64,000 bases of DNA from Pontederia crassipes (GCA_030549335.1 CM060194.1:32508171-32572170), one strand, 5' to 3'; counted from the stretch's first letter, positions 50,698 through 63,332 are shown. Numbers and translations: made by a program. Notes: generated by a model from the letters alone, not told the origin.

Positions 50698-53600
50698 ATG
50701 GATAAGTCTTGGATTTTGAAAGCCATGAACACATCCTGCTTATATAAAAGGCATAGTCTTTTATGAAATTTGCAAAAGAAAATGCTTTAATTAGTGGAAG
50801 AATATTGTGCCCATGTAAAAAATGTTACAATAAAACTTCTCACGAACCATCTACAGTAGAACATCACTTGGCATGGAATGGCTTCTTATATCATTACACA
50901 ACTTGGGTTTTTCATGGTGAATCTTTGCCATTGAACCTCACTAATATCTCATTTCCTTAATGCACAACCAGTACTACAAATTCTATTAATGTACAAGAAG
51001 GAATATATGGAACTAGTAACATGAGGGAAATGTTTAGAGATGCACTAAGAATTGATCGAAATGAATCATTGGACATTGGTGCTGATACTACTCATCCAAT
51101 TGGGAGTAATGAACATGGTAATGAAGGTCTCAACACAATTGATGAGTTAGTTCAAGATTGTGATAATCCACTTTACCCTGGTTGTAAAAAATTCTCAAAA
51201 ATATCATTATCTTGAATCTTTATCATCTCAAAGTATTAAATGGCTGGTCAGGAAAATCATTTTCTATGTTGCTTGAATTACTTAATGATGCATTTCCTAA
51301 AGGTACAACCTTGCCATCTGTCATATCATGATTCTAAAAAATTAATAAAAGAGTTGAATCTTGGATATGAAAAGTTTCACTCATGTCCAAATGATTGTAC
51401 ACTCTTTCGAGTTGAAACAGATGACTATTCTTGTCATGTTTGTGGAAGTTTGAGATGAAAAAGTGATAAAGAGAATGAAAATAGTGATTTGATTTATGAA
51501 ATTACTAACAAAACAAAGAAAAAAAAGGCCAGCCAAAGTTTTGCGATATTTTCAATTGATACCTCAACTAAAACGTCCTTATAGCTCAACAAAAATAGCT
51601 TTATCCATGAGATGGCATGAAGAGGGTCGCACGAAGGGATGGAATAATTAGACATTCAGCAAATGCAGCCGCATGGAAAGAATTGATGAGCGATATCCAA
51701 GTTTTTCCTCTGATCCTCGAAGTGTGAGATTAGGCTTAGATGCTGATGGATTTAATCCATGTCCAACCATGAGTACAACATATAGTACTTGGCTAGTTGT
51801 ATTGAATACTTACAACATGGAACCTTGGGCATACATGAAAAAGCCTTCAATTATTTTATCAATGGTCATTCCAGGAGAAAAAGGTCCACGAAATGATATT
51901 GATGTATATCTACAACCATTGATTAATGAACTAAAATGATTATGGGAAGGAGTTGATGCATATGACGCACTATCCCAAGAGAACTTTAAATTGAAAGCAG
52001 CACTCATGTGGACTGTAAATGATTTTCCTGCTTATGCCAACTTATCTAGTTGGAGTACTAAAGGTAGGATGGCTTGTCCTTGTTGTGAAAAGTCAACTCA
52101 GTTTTGATGGCTTAATCATGGATGAAAATTTTGCTACATGGGTCATCGTCGATGGTTATAACCAAATCATTCTTATAGGTTTGAAAAGGACTTGTTTGAT
52201 GGTACCGTAGAGTTGAGATTACCAACAATATCATCGACAGGTACTGAAGTTTTGAAATAAGTTGATCAATTAAATGATGTGTATGATAAATCTTCAAATT
52301 CTTCTACGAAGAGACTAAGAGAAGATGTCTTTACAACAAGAACACAAGTTGAGAGGATGCATGATGATGATGATGATTTCATTACATCTGAAGTTGGTGA
52401 GATCAATGCTCAAAATGAAAATATTAGCACAACTAGGGGATGCCAGACAAAATCAATATGAAAAAAAAAGTATCTTCTTTAACTTACCTTATTGGAAACA
52501 CAATTTACTTTGTCACAATTTGGATGTCATGCATATAGAGAAAAATGTGTGTGATAACTTAATTGGTACATTGCTAAATTTGGATGGTAAGACCAAAGAT
52601 AATTTAAAAGCTCGTCTAGACTTGCAAGATATGAACATCAAGTACGATCTTCATCCGCAAGACCTTCCTAATGGAAAAACTTTCTTACCCTTGGCAACCT
52701 ATAATATGTCTTTACAAGATAAAGATTTATTTCTTTTAGTTCTTCAAAATTTAAAAGTGCTAGATGGGTATGCTTCTAACATATCGAGAGGTGTCAACTT
52801 AAAAGAACGCAAGATTTCCAATCTCAAATCTCATGATTGTCACATATTAATGCAAGACATTCTTCCACTTGCATTGAGAGGAGTTGTCCTTGACCATGTT
52901 GTCACAACCATTTTACAGTTGTCATCTTTTCTTAAAAGAATATGCTAAAAAACTATTAATATTAATGAACTTGATGAGCTGCAATCATGGGCCACATTAG
53001 CACTCTGTCATTTGGAGAAAATATTTCCTCCAGGATTCTTTTACAATTATGGTCCATCTAATCATTCATTTAACTCATGAGGCAAAACTTAGTAGACCAG
53101 TACAATATCCATGGATGTACCCACTTGAAAGGTTAGCAAAATTTAATTAGCAAATAGAAATATTATATATATTATTTGTACAACAATTATAATTAATTGA
53201 AAATTTAAATAATCTATGAAGGTTTTTGGTGCGACTAAAATCATACATTCGTAATAAAGCACAGCTAGAATGTTCCATTTTTGAAGGATATATTGCAGAT
53301 GAATGTCTCACTTTTTTTTTCAAGATATATTGATCATAAAGAGACATTTTTCAATAGGTCACAAAGGAATTATGATGTTGTAGATGGAAAAAACTACCTA
53401 TTCTCTTCAGGGGGCCGGTATATCGGAAAGCATCGGCTTATGACCCTTGATAACAAATCTCTGTCTCAAGCCCACCGTTATGTATTACTCCATAGTGATA
53501 AAATGTCAAATTATCGTAGGTAAATATCTTATTATTTAAATATGATAAAGCTTATCATTTATTTCTTTAATTTGACCTCATTAGTTAATAATTTACTAGA

Positions 53601-54370
53601 GATTTTTTAATTGCTCCACGTCGTGCCAACAAAAATCTTCGACCAAAACAAAATCTTTTGAACAAGTGGTTGGTTGAAAAAGTTTCTGAGTGGCTTCTAT
53701 TGAAGGTAAATTTTATACTTAAAGTTGTATACATTCAAATAGTAAAAGTTATTAATAACACACATATTTATACCTTTTAGGTCCCAGAATTGGTTGAGTC
53801 AAACTCCCCTGAAGAAGTAATAGTGCTTGCCCAGGGGCCAAAAAATATCGTTAGAAGGTTTGATGGTTTCATCATCAATGTTTTTCGATTCCACAATAAA
53901 GATCGTGAGAAGTCTCCAAAAACTCAAAATAGTGGGTCGTCGTAGAAGCTGAAGGAACGAATTATTATGGTGCACTTACATATATTATTGAGTTCGATTA
54001 TTATAGGAAATATAGAGTTGTTCTTTTTCGTTGTGATTGGATTGATTTTAATTCTCAAAGAGGGCTGAAGCAAGATGCAAATGGTTTCACTCTAGTAAAT
54101 TTTTCTAAATTGATACATAGCGGACAAATTATGTGATGATCCTTTTATTTTCTCAACACAAGCAAAACAAGTTTTTTACGTGAATGATGCAAAGAAAAAA
54201 GAATGGTCAATTGTAGTTATGACAAAGCCAAGAGATTTATATGATATGAGAAACAATTTTGAAGAAGAGGATGATGAAACTTACACTGAGTGTGTACCTC
54301 TAAACATTACTATTAATGAGGCTTCAAATAACTTTATAGATTGGGCTAGGCTTGACTCTGTTGAGAATAA
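50698..54370 (+). pseudogene. CACTA transposase TNPD/TNP2-like gene, multiply broken
   Basis: It starts MDKSWILKAM and, after a one-base frameshift at about 50760, reads MKFAKENALISGRILCPCKKC: the transposase-associated domain. Then follow NTIDELVQDCDNPLYPGC, KLIKELNLGYEKFHSCPNDC with CHVCGS, ERYPSFSSDPRSVRLGLDAD, WAYMKKPSIILSMVIPG and HNLLCHNLDVMHIEKNVCDN, which mark the TNP2 (Transposase_21) core, and then DUF4218 and DUF4216 pieces (ECSIFEGYIADECLT, TNYYGALTYIIEFDYYRKY). There are more than ten stops or frameshifts, so it is inactive. The enzyme would bind the TIRs and cut and join DNA. Confidence 0.9.
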
Positions 54371-54523
54371 TTGACATTCATAAAAAAATCTTTTGTCCCA
54401 TGTAAGTTCATTAAAAGAGTTGTCTTATATTTTTATATATAATTTTTCATGTGAAACTTTTTTATAACAATTGTGCATACTTATATCATGTAGTAGTTTT
54501 ATGCATTGTTATGTGTAGGTTTT

Positions 54524-56260
54524 ATGGAAGCTGAAAATCATACTCCTGAAAATATGGAGAATACTTATGGATCAGAAGATGGTCAAGAAGATCAAATTCA
54601 ATCTTCTAATAATAATCTTGAAGATGAAGATGATAATGATCTTATAATACAAAGTATGTGCATTTTTTAAAATTTTTTTCACATTCGAGATTTTTTTTAT
54701 TGTATGAATAGCTATCTTATGTTTTTTTAGGCACTGATTGAAGGACAAGGACAAAGAGTGGACTATTTCGTGGCAAATATGTGCAAAATTTACAGAATGG
54801 TGATTGCATTATTATTGAGTGCAATCAATTTTATCAGCAAAAAAATAGAGCTAATAGAATTTTAGGAGGTTGTTTGGGTATAATTGCTAGAAGATCAAAC
54901 TTGTGTCCACTAAATTATTTAACATGGGGACGGATGCCTCTGACATTCGAAACTGTGATTATTGATTTAGTTCAGGTAGAAGTTTAATAATTTTTAATTA
55001 CTTTTTGTGGCAGCTATCATTTTGATCTTAACACATTTTGTTATTTCAAGAGAATTTTGATTTTTAAAACATTTCATTATTGCAGGAGAAATTTGTGCTT
55101 CCTAGTAATTGTGAAGTGAACAAATGGATTCTGAACTCAATTGCAAAGAAATGGAGGAGTTACAAATCTAATTTGAAAGGAAAATATATGATTGCTGGGA
55201 AGCAAGGGAGGCACGAAAAGACATTCCTCCTCAATAGTGGATTGATCTTGTTCACTATTGGTTCTCTGATAAGGGCAAGATACTCCAATTTAATATTTTT
55301 ATGAATATTATTTGATTTTTGTTATTACAACACTCATTTTATATATTTGTTTTAGAATATATCTGAAATAGGCAAGAGAGCACGTGCAAGACAAGTTGCA
55401 CCTCATACGTCGGGATCACAAAGTTTTGGTCGAAAATGATGAATATTTGTATGATAAAATTATTTTGTTGCATTAAGGTTCAATTTCTTTAATTAATTTG
55501 AAGCACTTTGATATATTTGCTAATAAACTTCTATAATATTTTTTCATTGTAGCAAAAGGCATAATAGAGATCCTGCACCAATGGAATGGTACTCTCTAAT
55601 TCACAAACACAAGGATGGAGCTTTTGTAAATGAAGCTTCACAACATCTAGTGGTATATCTAAACTATTGTTTAATTGCATAAATTAGAAAGTTTATATAT
55701 AATAACTTAATGGGTTGTTTGATGTGATCACTTATTAAATAATTCTTTGTTGCATTATAGGAGAAAGCCACCACATTGATGGCAGAACGGATAACGAATT
55801 CTGAACATGTTAACCATGCTAATATAGAAGAAGTGTACAATGAATTAGTAAGACCAGATCAATATGATCGAGTAGTTGGTTTTGGGCATGGAGTCAATGC
55901 AAGAAAAGTACATGGATCTCAAAACACAACGAAGATGACTAATGAAAGTGTGATTGTTGAGGAACTTGTACAAGCTCGTGTTCAAGAAATTAAAGAACAA
56001 ATGGAATCACAATTTGAAGAAAAAAATTCAAACAATGGAGAAGAGCCATCAAGAACAAATATCTTGTATGCAAGATCAAATTATAAACATAAATTCACTA
56101 TTTGGACATCTTTTGGAGAGTAGGGGAAATAATATATCACAAGTAAGTCATTTATTTTCAAAATGGCTAACAATGTTTAGAATATTATTTCCATAGTTGA
56201 TTGATTATAAAAAAATTCTTAATTTCTTATTAATTTTCATGTGAACAGGGAGATGAATGA
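54524..56260 (+). pseudogene. CACTA second gene, TNPA-like (Transposase_24 type), probably broken
   Basis: An acidic start (MEAENHTPENMENTYGSEDG) is followed across likely introns by RGKYVQNLQNGDCIIIECNQ, NRILGGCLGIIARRSNLCPL, WILNSIAKKWRSYKSNLKGK, PAPMEWYSLIHKHKDGAF, VNHANIEEVYNELVRPDQYD and a coiled-coil-like tail (VQARVQEIKEQMESQFEEKN). This domain order is that of the Ptta/En/Spm plant transposase family, whose DNA-binding protein recognises the subterminal repeats. Stops (GTD* near 54738, and after 55304) indicate decay, although some may fall in introns. Intron borders such as TTCAG|GTAGAAG (54976) look good. Confidence 0.7.
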
Positions 56261-56514
56261 AGAAATCTACTAGTGGACAATACCAACTCACATCTCAGTA
56301 TCTTGAAGGATTTTAGATTTGTTATTTCATTTAACCTGGATGTTTGCAATGTAGATACCCTTTTGTGGCATTGCTTTATGCATAACTAATGTTGAGTGCA
56401 ACTAGTTATCTTTTAAGTTAATACAATACTTTTAGTGTTATTTTTAATTGTTCTTATATTTGGTATTTTTATTTAAGTTTGTGATGCTTAATATGCAATC
56501 AATGCATCTTTTAT

Positions 56515-57154
56515 AGTAGTAATGTTTACTGACGACACATAAATAGTGTCCTTACATTAAGGATGCTTGATGAGGACACATCAAATATGTTCTTAAATTA
56601 ACATCGCTTCAAGATGATACATTAAAATGCGTCTTTAAATGAGCAATTCTTTAAATATGTCCTCATAACTAAACACTTGTTAACGACGTATTGAATTTTG
56701 TCCTTAAAATATCAACGCTTGCCAAGGATGCAATGAAATCGTCCTTATGTTATTGACGCTTGTGAACAACGTAAATTTATGTCTCAATATTATCAACGCT
56801 TGCTAAGGGCGTGACTAGTGGTGTTTCTATATTAGTGACACTCACCATTAAAAGCGTTCTTAAGTTAATGATGCTTACTAATGATGCATATAAAAGGTGT
56901 CTTTATTGTAACAATAACTACTAATGATGCTTTAAAAGGCATCATTAAGTTATTGACACTTAATAATGATGCATTTCATGATGTCTCTATGTTAAAGACG
57001 CTTGAAAGTGATGCATTTTATGGCGTCCTTGAAAGTTTTTGGGACACCAAAACCTAGGTCGCTTTTTATAGCGTCGGTGAATGAGTTAAATATGCAATAT
57101 TTGTGTCTTTAACGAATCCAAAATGCGTCCTTAGATGATAATTTTGTCACAGTG
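56515..57154. repeat. 3' subterminal repeat array of the CACTA element
   Basis: About ten short units of 50-65 bp, each with GACGCTT, AATGACGCAT and GCGTCCTTAA-like words in direct and inverted orientation, lead to the 3' TIR. The unit length differs from the 5' array (about 245 bp), but the GACGC/GCGTC core words are shared. Confidence 0.75.
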
Positions 57155-57402
57155 GGAGGTGAACGCGTTGGCGGGTCGGGCGACATGTGATGAGAGAGAA
57201 GGCGAGGAGGAAAAGTGAGATTCGCGAGTGTTAGGGCTTCAGTGAGGAAAAAAGAGCCAATCTTGGCAGTAGATCGTGGATTGGGAGGCTGAGATACACG
57301 CGCGAATCTCAGTCCTTGACTCACGATCCAAGAGCTGAGAAAATGGGAGCAGAGTGCTCCCAACATAAGTTGAAGTTGGATTAAGAATCTTTTCAAACTT
57401 AA

Positions 57403-57486
57403 GTTAGAAGATTCTTTATCCCATTATATCCTATTTATTATTATTAGTACTCGACTAGTTGAAGTTGGGATAAAGAATCTTCTAAC
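57403..57486. repeat. Perfect 21-bp inverted repeat
   Basis: Arms at 57403-57423 and 57466-57486 (GTTAGAAGATTCTTTATCCC... and its exact complement) flank a 42-bp AT-rich loop containing GTACTCGACTAGTT. It lies next to the outer edge of the long-TIR element and may be a small element inserted there. Confidence 0.85.
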
Positions 57487-57846
57487 CAATTGAATATGAG
57501 ACTCTTTATGATATTTATTTTCATAACACATATACACATATTTCCATTTTTGGAGTGCACCCCATTTTATTGTAACAATCCAAATTTTTAATAAGGATAT
57601 TTAAGTAATTTGAAGAAAATCCTAAGGTAAACCTCATAAAAAAACTTTCAAACATTTTTCTCTCTTCTCTTTTCTTATTTCTCTCTCATGTGACGTTAAT
57701 CCTAGAGGAAGTACAAGGAGAATGAGGAAGAGGAGAAGGACAAAAGGGAGATGTCATGAACAAAGAAAATGTGATCAACATCGAGGAAGAATAAGACCTA
57801 GATATGTAAAGGGGATCCAAATTCCTTTGTCTCCTCTCAATGATGC

Positions 57847-60703
57847 TTTTGTTTGGATTGAGAGTTTTATGAACATCCTATTCTTGATAGGAATTTCGAT
57901 TGAGGGTTGCATGATAGATACTTCATCTTAATCTGTTTAAATTCATGACCGTTTGTGCAATAATTATTTAGAAAGGTTTTACTCATCCAAAATTACAAAT
58001 AATATATGGATGGCCTTCGAAGCCTAGTTTTGACAAAAAAAAAAAATGATTCATCTAATTTGAGGATGTATGAAAAGAGTTATGATCAGAAAATCATACT
58101 ACTGTCATGTTGTCTCGACTAACAATGAAATGATATCATAAAATCTATCATAATTTGGAAAGATTGATTTCGGATTTAAAATTTACACATTTGTTTTATA
58201 TATTTTGTGGCATTTGGAATCATATGCAAAGAACAAGTATAGATAATTCATAAAACATTTACTAAACTATAGCGATTTTTCACGTATGTTCCTAATGAAT
58301 AGATTTATCGTAACGCCCCCAACTATGTTGCGATTTTTACTTTAGACCATCTGTCACATTCTGTTAACTTTGTCATTATTTTTAACTTTTTTTTACTTAT
58401 TAAATGACTAAATTGACCTCTAGTGACTTAAATAAATGTCCATTTTTTCGTTGAGAGTAGTTTAGTCATTTAATAAATTAAAAAAAATAATGGGAAAGTT
58501 AACATAATATGACAGATGTACTAAAATGAAAATCATCATAATTTAAGGAAACACTGTGGTAAGTTCATAAATTAGGGACACATATGAAAAATTGCTATAG
58601 ATCGGGAAGGCTTAAGGAATTAATCCATGATTTTATTAATATTTTAGTGTCTGCTGCCATAATACTATACGAAGAATAGATCTCGACATTTTGTATGAAT
58701 TTTTGGGATCAAGTGCTAAAAGGATAAAATTCATAAATTTTATATATATTCCTGTGGAAGTGTAAGTTTTAGAAAAAATAGAATCAATCAAATTGAACAT
58801 CTATATATTGAGTTATAATTTTTTTATTGATGATGTGTGAGAATTGTCAAAGAAGGATAGTGCCATATTATATTATTCTTGTCAACATTTTATTTAAATG
58901 TTTATATATATTCCAAATGCATTTATTTGATGATGTTTATGCTTAATGTTTGTGACAAGTTTGGGGAAGCCCTAAAACTATGTTGATTAATATAGATCAT
59001 GCCATAGTTCACGATTTTCGATAGATTCCATAACTTTTATGTTTCAATATTCCATGGATTGCCTGTTAATGTTTTAAAACTTGTTTCCAATTTCATGCAT
59101 TATTACCCGGCCCATGATATTTTCTTCAAAAGTATGTATTTTTAGGTTGGACATCAAGTCATTGGTACGATCGTGCCAACACTAGAAATGGTCGTGATTG
59201 AACGAATAAGAAACGTGCCAATGAAATGTCACTATAACAGCCGTGACGACACTGTCACATCCGTTACAGGAACAAGCACGATCGTGACCAACTTGGTCAC
59301 GATCATGAGTGAAAGGCTGAAGGGTGCAAGGCATTGTAACGATCGCGAATCCCAAGGATCATGGCTATGACCAAGCAATGGCAAGGGCATGACTAATTTG
59401 TCACGACCATGTCCAAGATAGATTGACAAATGATGTTTTAAACTTATTTTCTAATGTATATAGGCTATGTATGGATTGTACTGATTGTATATGGCACATA
59501 GAGATACAAGTAATGGATGCTCAACTATAATTATGTTAAAAGATGAAGAATGATTAATATATTGCAAAGTTTGGATTGAAAGTTTCAAGAACACCCTGAT
59601 AAGAATTTTGATTGAGGGTTACATGATTAATACTGCATCTTAATATGTCTAAATTCATAAATGTTCTTGTAATAATTATTTGAAAAGGTTTCACTCATCC
59701 ACAAATTACAAATAATATATGGATGTAAAGCCCTCGAAGTCTAGTTTTCACCAAAATTTGATTCATCTAATTTGAAGATGTATAAAAATAGTTATGATAA
59801 AAAATTCTAATTTTTGTCATGCTGTCTCAGGTAACAACAAGATGTAATTATAAAATCTATAATAATTTGGAAAGACTGAATTAGTATTTAAAATTTACGC
59901 ACAAATTAAATATTTGTTTTATCTTTCTATGTCATTTGGAATCATCTAAAAAGAGAAGTAGAAATGAATTTATTAATGTTTTAGTGTATGCTACTAGAAT
60001 ACTATGCATAGAATAGATCTAGATAGTTGTATGAATTTTTGGGATCAAATTCCAAAAATATAAAATTCATAAATTTTATATTTGATTCTTATGAAAGTCT
60101 AAATTTCAAAAAAATTAGAATAAGTCAAATTGAGCATCTATATATTGAGTTATAATGTTTTGATTGATGATGTGTCAAAATTGTCAAAGAAGGAAAGTGA
60201 CATATTATATTAGTTATGCCAACGTTTTCTATAAATATTTTAAAATTTGTCCCCAATGTCATGCATTATTGATCCATGATATTTTCTTCAAAAATATGTA
60301 TTTTTGGATGGACATCGAGTCCCCAAGACGCTGACACAGTCGTGCCAATATTAGGAATGGTCTTAATCGAGCGGACAACAAACATGCCAAAGAAACGGCT
60401 CTGTAATGCCCTTCTGTCACAGCCATTATAGAACCAAGCATGATCATGACTAACCTAGTCATGATATGAAGGATGGAAGGCACGGTAACGATCGTAAATT
60501 CCAAAGATCAAGCACTAGCAAGGCATGACCAATGTGACACAGGTAGGGTGACGGATGATGTTTTAAACCTATTTTATAATATATATATATATATATATGT
60601 TATGTATGAATGTGTATTAATTGTATATATCACATAGATACATGTAATGCACGCTAAGTCATAATTAGAATAAAAGATGAAGAATAATTGATGTATTGCA
60701 AAA
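57847..60703. repeat. Tandem duplication of a 1.1-1.7 kb unit
   Basis: Unit A (57847-59569) and unit B (59570-60703) run in the same order, for example GGATTGAGAGTTTTATGAAC / GGATTGAAAGTTTCAAGAAC, AATTACAAATAATATATGGATG, and GAAGGCACGGTAACGATCG-like text near both right ends. A is longer because it holds a 386-bp MITE and because B lacks about 200 bp present near 58880-59080 in A. Confidence 0.8.
58241..58626. mobile_element. Diverged MULE-type MITE
   Basis: Same family as 29606-29999: right end GGCTTAAGGAATTAATCC, inner CACATTCTGTTAACTTTG and AACATAATATGACAGATG inverted matches. Unit B of the surrounding duplication lacks it and so shows the pre-insertion site. Confidence 0.8.
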
Positions 60704-61519
60704 CATAATGCAACTAAACTTGAAGAATAAGTTCTTGTCACACGTCAAAGAAATAGTGGGAAGAAAAGTTTGCACTTATGTATGTACTTCAAGGAAATCT
60801 AAGCGCATGAAATAAAGTCTTGCATTTATATATGTGCTTCACGGGAAATAAAGTTCCCCATCAGAGACTGTATATTTCTCGGAATAAAATCCCTCACTAC
60901 TATGTTGTGTGTGTTCCCAAGGATGTGGCCTAACTAGCCAATGTGATGATATTGACATGATTCTCCAACTATTTCTAAGATAAAAAATATTATAAGATAA
61001 AGTATAAATGTAAGTTTAGTTTAACTTCAAAGTATATTATGACAAAGAAAGAAGTTAAGATGATGACAAAGTAAATATGGAAAGTAAAATCATACACTTA
61101 TGTATGTACTTCAGGGTAAATTAAGCTTGCGAAGTAAAGTCCTGCATCTATTTATATAATTCTTAAGGAACAATGTTCCTAATAAAAAAAAGAGTGTGTG
61201 ATCTTAAAGATAATTAAGAATAAAATTTCTCACTATTATAATGTGTATTCCTAACATATGACTTGTGACATGAAACGAAAGCAAATATAATAATGTTATA
61301 TGATAAAGATGAAAAATAAAGAATGTCACTTCAAAGTATCACATGGAAAAGAATGAATGAAGATACAAAAGGATTATATCTAAGAAAATATAAAGTAAAG
61401 AATGAAAGATGTTGAATAACAACTAATGATCAAGGAGTTATATAGAAACTCTTAATGCACATGATGATGAAATGATAAGTTATATGTCATGTAAATTATG
61501 AATGGTATGATCGAATGCA

Positions 61520-61520
<1 letters not shown>

Positions 61521-61576
<56 letters not shown>
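61521..61576. repeat. (ATT)n microsatellite
   Basis: An almost pure trinucleotide run of about 56 bp. Confidence 0.95.
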
Positions 61577-61578
<2 letters not shown>

Positions 61579-62040
61579 GATATTTGCACATGATGGATCT
61601 AAAGTTAAGTAGGTATGTCAAGATGTTTATTTTTCTAGAATGTCATGTCAAAGAAGGAATAAGGATTATGATATAATTCATGACATGCATGTTCGTATGT
61701 TTATGATGTTATGATGCATCGTATATAAAATCATGGGATAGGTTCTCATGACATGCATGATCTTTACATACTCTAACTAAATTATGTCACACTCTGGATT
61801 CGTACAGGTAATTAAGGTTAATTGATGGATGATAACTCAGCTCATGACGAAGTGTTGCATGCTTATGGTTAAATAAGTCTCAAAATCCTAGTTGAACATT
61901 GATGTTATGTACTTAAGTATTTAGATATTTGACATTTTATGTCTTATTAATTGAAAAGATGTTATATGATTATTACAAAGTTTTTATTAATTAGATTTTT
62001 CTAAAATGATTGTCTTTTACTCTTGAATCAGTGGCAGACC

Positions 62041-62909
62041 TTCCTTGAGAGTAATGGAGTCAATTGACCCCATTCAATTTTAAGTCATATATATATATAT
62101 ATATATTAGTTGTTAAAATATTATGTATTATCTTTAGAATTGTGCCATATTTTAATTATTTTAAAAGAATACTTATAAAATATTTTTTTATAATTATTTT
62201 TTCAATATATTTTTCTCTTTGTTCCAAACAAACATTTGCCCCAATTCTTTCCTCTTCATGTTTTCTCTAACGGACTCTCCCCTTATTTTTAATTTTCTTT
62301 TATCACTTCATCATCTTTATCCCAACTTCACCCAGGTTCTAAGAGGTAATAATCTCTTTCTTCTTCATATCTTCCCCTTGTCATTTTATTTTCTTCATCC
62401 CTCCTTCCCTTGAATATCTTCTTTTTTCTTTAATATATTATAGTTTTCCTCAATAGAAAAAAAAACTAAAATATAAGAAACGAAAATTAGATCTTAGAAT
62501 TATGAAAACAATAATAATTTTTCAATACTTTTTATTACCTTTTCATTTTATGGAATATGTTTCATAGTTATTAAATATAATTTATCATATGGTTTTTTCT
62601 TGCATTATCTTTATTAATACATTATCTGTATATAGAAGGAAAAAATTATAATATTATATATTATCAAAATTTTTAGTTTTAATATATTTTTATGTTATTA
62701 TAAATTTTATTTAAAAAATAATATTTTGCACCCATTGATTTTTTTGGGTCCTAGGTTTGCCCCTATCTTAAATGAGGTAAGACGAACATCAAATTAATCA
62801 GGTACTAGTAATCCTGAATATCGGTGGGTTGCCACCGAAAAAAAGATGTATCGTACGGTTCGATCTAGTTGATCCTAATACAATTGCAGGCATCCTCATT
62901 CACTCTAAT
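62041..62909. other. AT-rich intergenic DNA
   Basis: No gene is supported. Two pyrimidine-rich frames at 62064-62413 are low-complexity. A GAACATCAAATTAATCAGGTAC segment near 62785 matches 43590-43620. Confidence 0.5.
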
Positions 62910-63192
62910 AAAATATTAAGCGCCGTAACGAACATTATAACAATATTTGTGACGATATTTGAACTAAAGTATATAATATGATCATTTTGTATAAATGTGT
63001 AATATAATTTGATATTTATATTTTAATATATCTTATTGGATAGGAACACAAAGTGGGCATACTTCTCATTCCAAATCGTGATTGCACCGCGGTGTATTTA
63101 ATTCGATGAACATATTAGTCGGATGCTAGTAATTCTAAACAAAATATAGTCACAAATATTGTTATAATGTTCGTTACGGTGCTTAATATTTT
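62910..63192. mobile_element. Foldback element with 44-bp terminal inverted repeats
   Basis: Arms at 62910-62953 (AAAATATTAAGCGCCGTAAC...) and 63149-63192 are inverted copies with a single mismatch over 44 bp. The 195-bp centre has no ORF of note and contains another copy of the GATGAACATATTAGTCGGA repeat. The flanks give no clear target duplication. Confidence 0.8.
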
Positions 63193-63296
63193 GATACAAA
63201 AAATATAGTAGATTGTATCATCAAATCAAAATAATGCCAATTTGATATTTCAAAAATTGCATGTGTACTGAGAATTCATAATTTATGAATGCACGG

Positions 63297-63330
<34 letters not shown>

Positions 63331-63332
<2 letters not shown>

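Larger units (their letters stand above)
46102..57154 (+). mobile_element. CACTA (En/Spm) transposon, 11 kb, decayed
   Basis: The right end reads ...GGACGCATTTT-like inverted to CACTGTGACAAAATTATCATCTAAGGACGCA; the left end reads TACAACAAAATGATCATCTAAGGACGCA, so its first bases are degraded (the CACTG is lost). Identical 3-bp GGA flanks (46099-46101, 57155-57157) fit the 3-bp duplication of CACTA elements. Repeat arrays lie at both ends, and decayed TNPD-like (50698-54370) and TNPA-like (54524-56260) genes lie on the plus strand. A hAT-type MITE sits inside at 47781. Confidence 0.9.
43679..57366. mobile_element. Long-TIR element interrupted by a CACTA insertion
   Basis: The left arm begins GGGGGTGCTCCCAACTTCAG at 43679 and runs to about 44440. 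Its inverted copy is split: the inner part is at 45715-46101, the outer part at 57158-57366, with the CACTA between. Examples: CTCACTTTTCCTCCTCGCCT at 43822 against 57198-57220, and TGATTCGTGCCCTAAACCTC at 44276 against 45876-45900. Without the CACTA the element is about 2.6 kb with a roughly 1.27-kb interior (44440-45715) that has no transposase. TIRs this long suggest a Mutator-like or foldback type. The outermost limits are blurred by extra repeats at 57366-57490; a shared GATATAATGGG lies at both sides. Confidence 0.7.
57571..62040 (+). mobile_element. Gypsy-LTR-like repetitive block
   Basis: It opens TGTAACAATCCAAATTTTTAATAAGG, close to the usual TGTAACACCCCAAATTTTT start of large gypsy LTRs, followed by a TTTTCTCTCTTCTC leader-like stretch. 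Internal GTCACGATC / CGATCGTGACC repeats (59165-59430) and runs of phrases such as CTTATGTATGTACTTCA (60770-61110) are typical of such LTRs. No gag or pol is present. The right end was not identified, so this is a fragment or a very long LTR. Confidence 0.4.

Noticed and set aside
61521-61576. CRISPR-like regular repeat
   Set aside because: It is a simple trinucleotide microsatellite; no spacer-repeat pattern occurs in this eukaryotic window.
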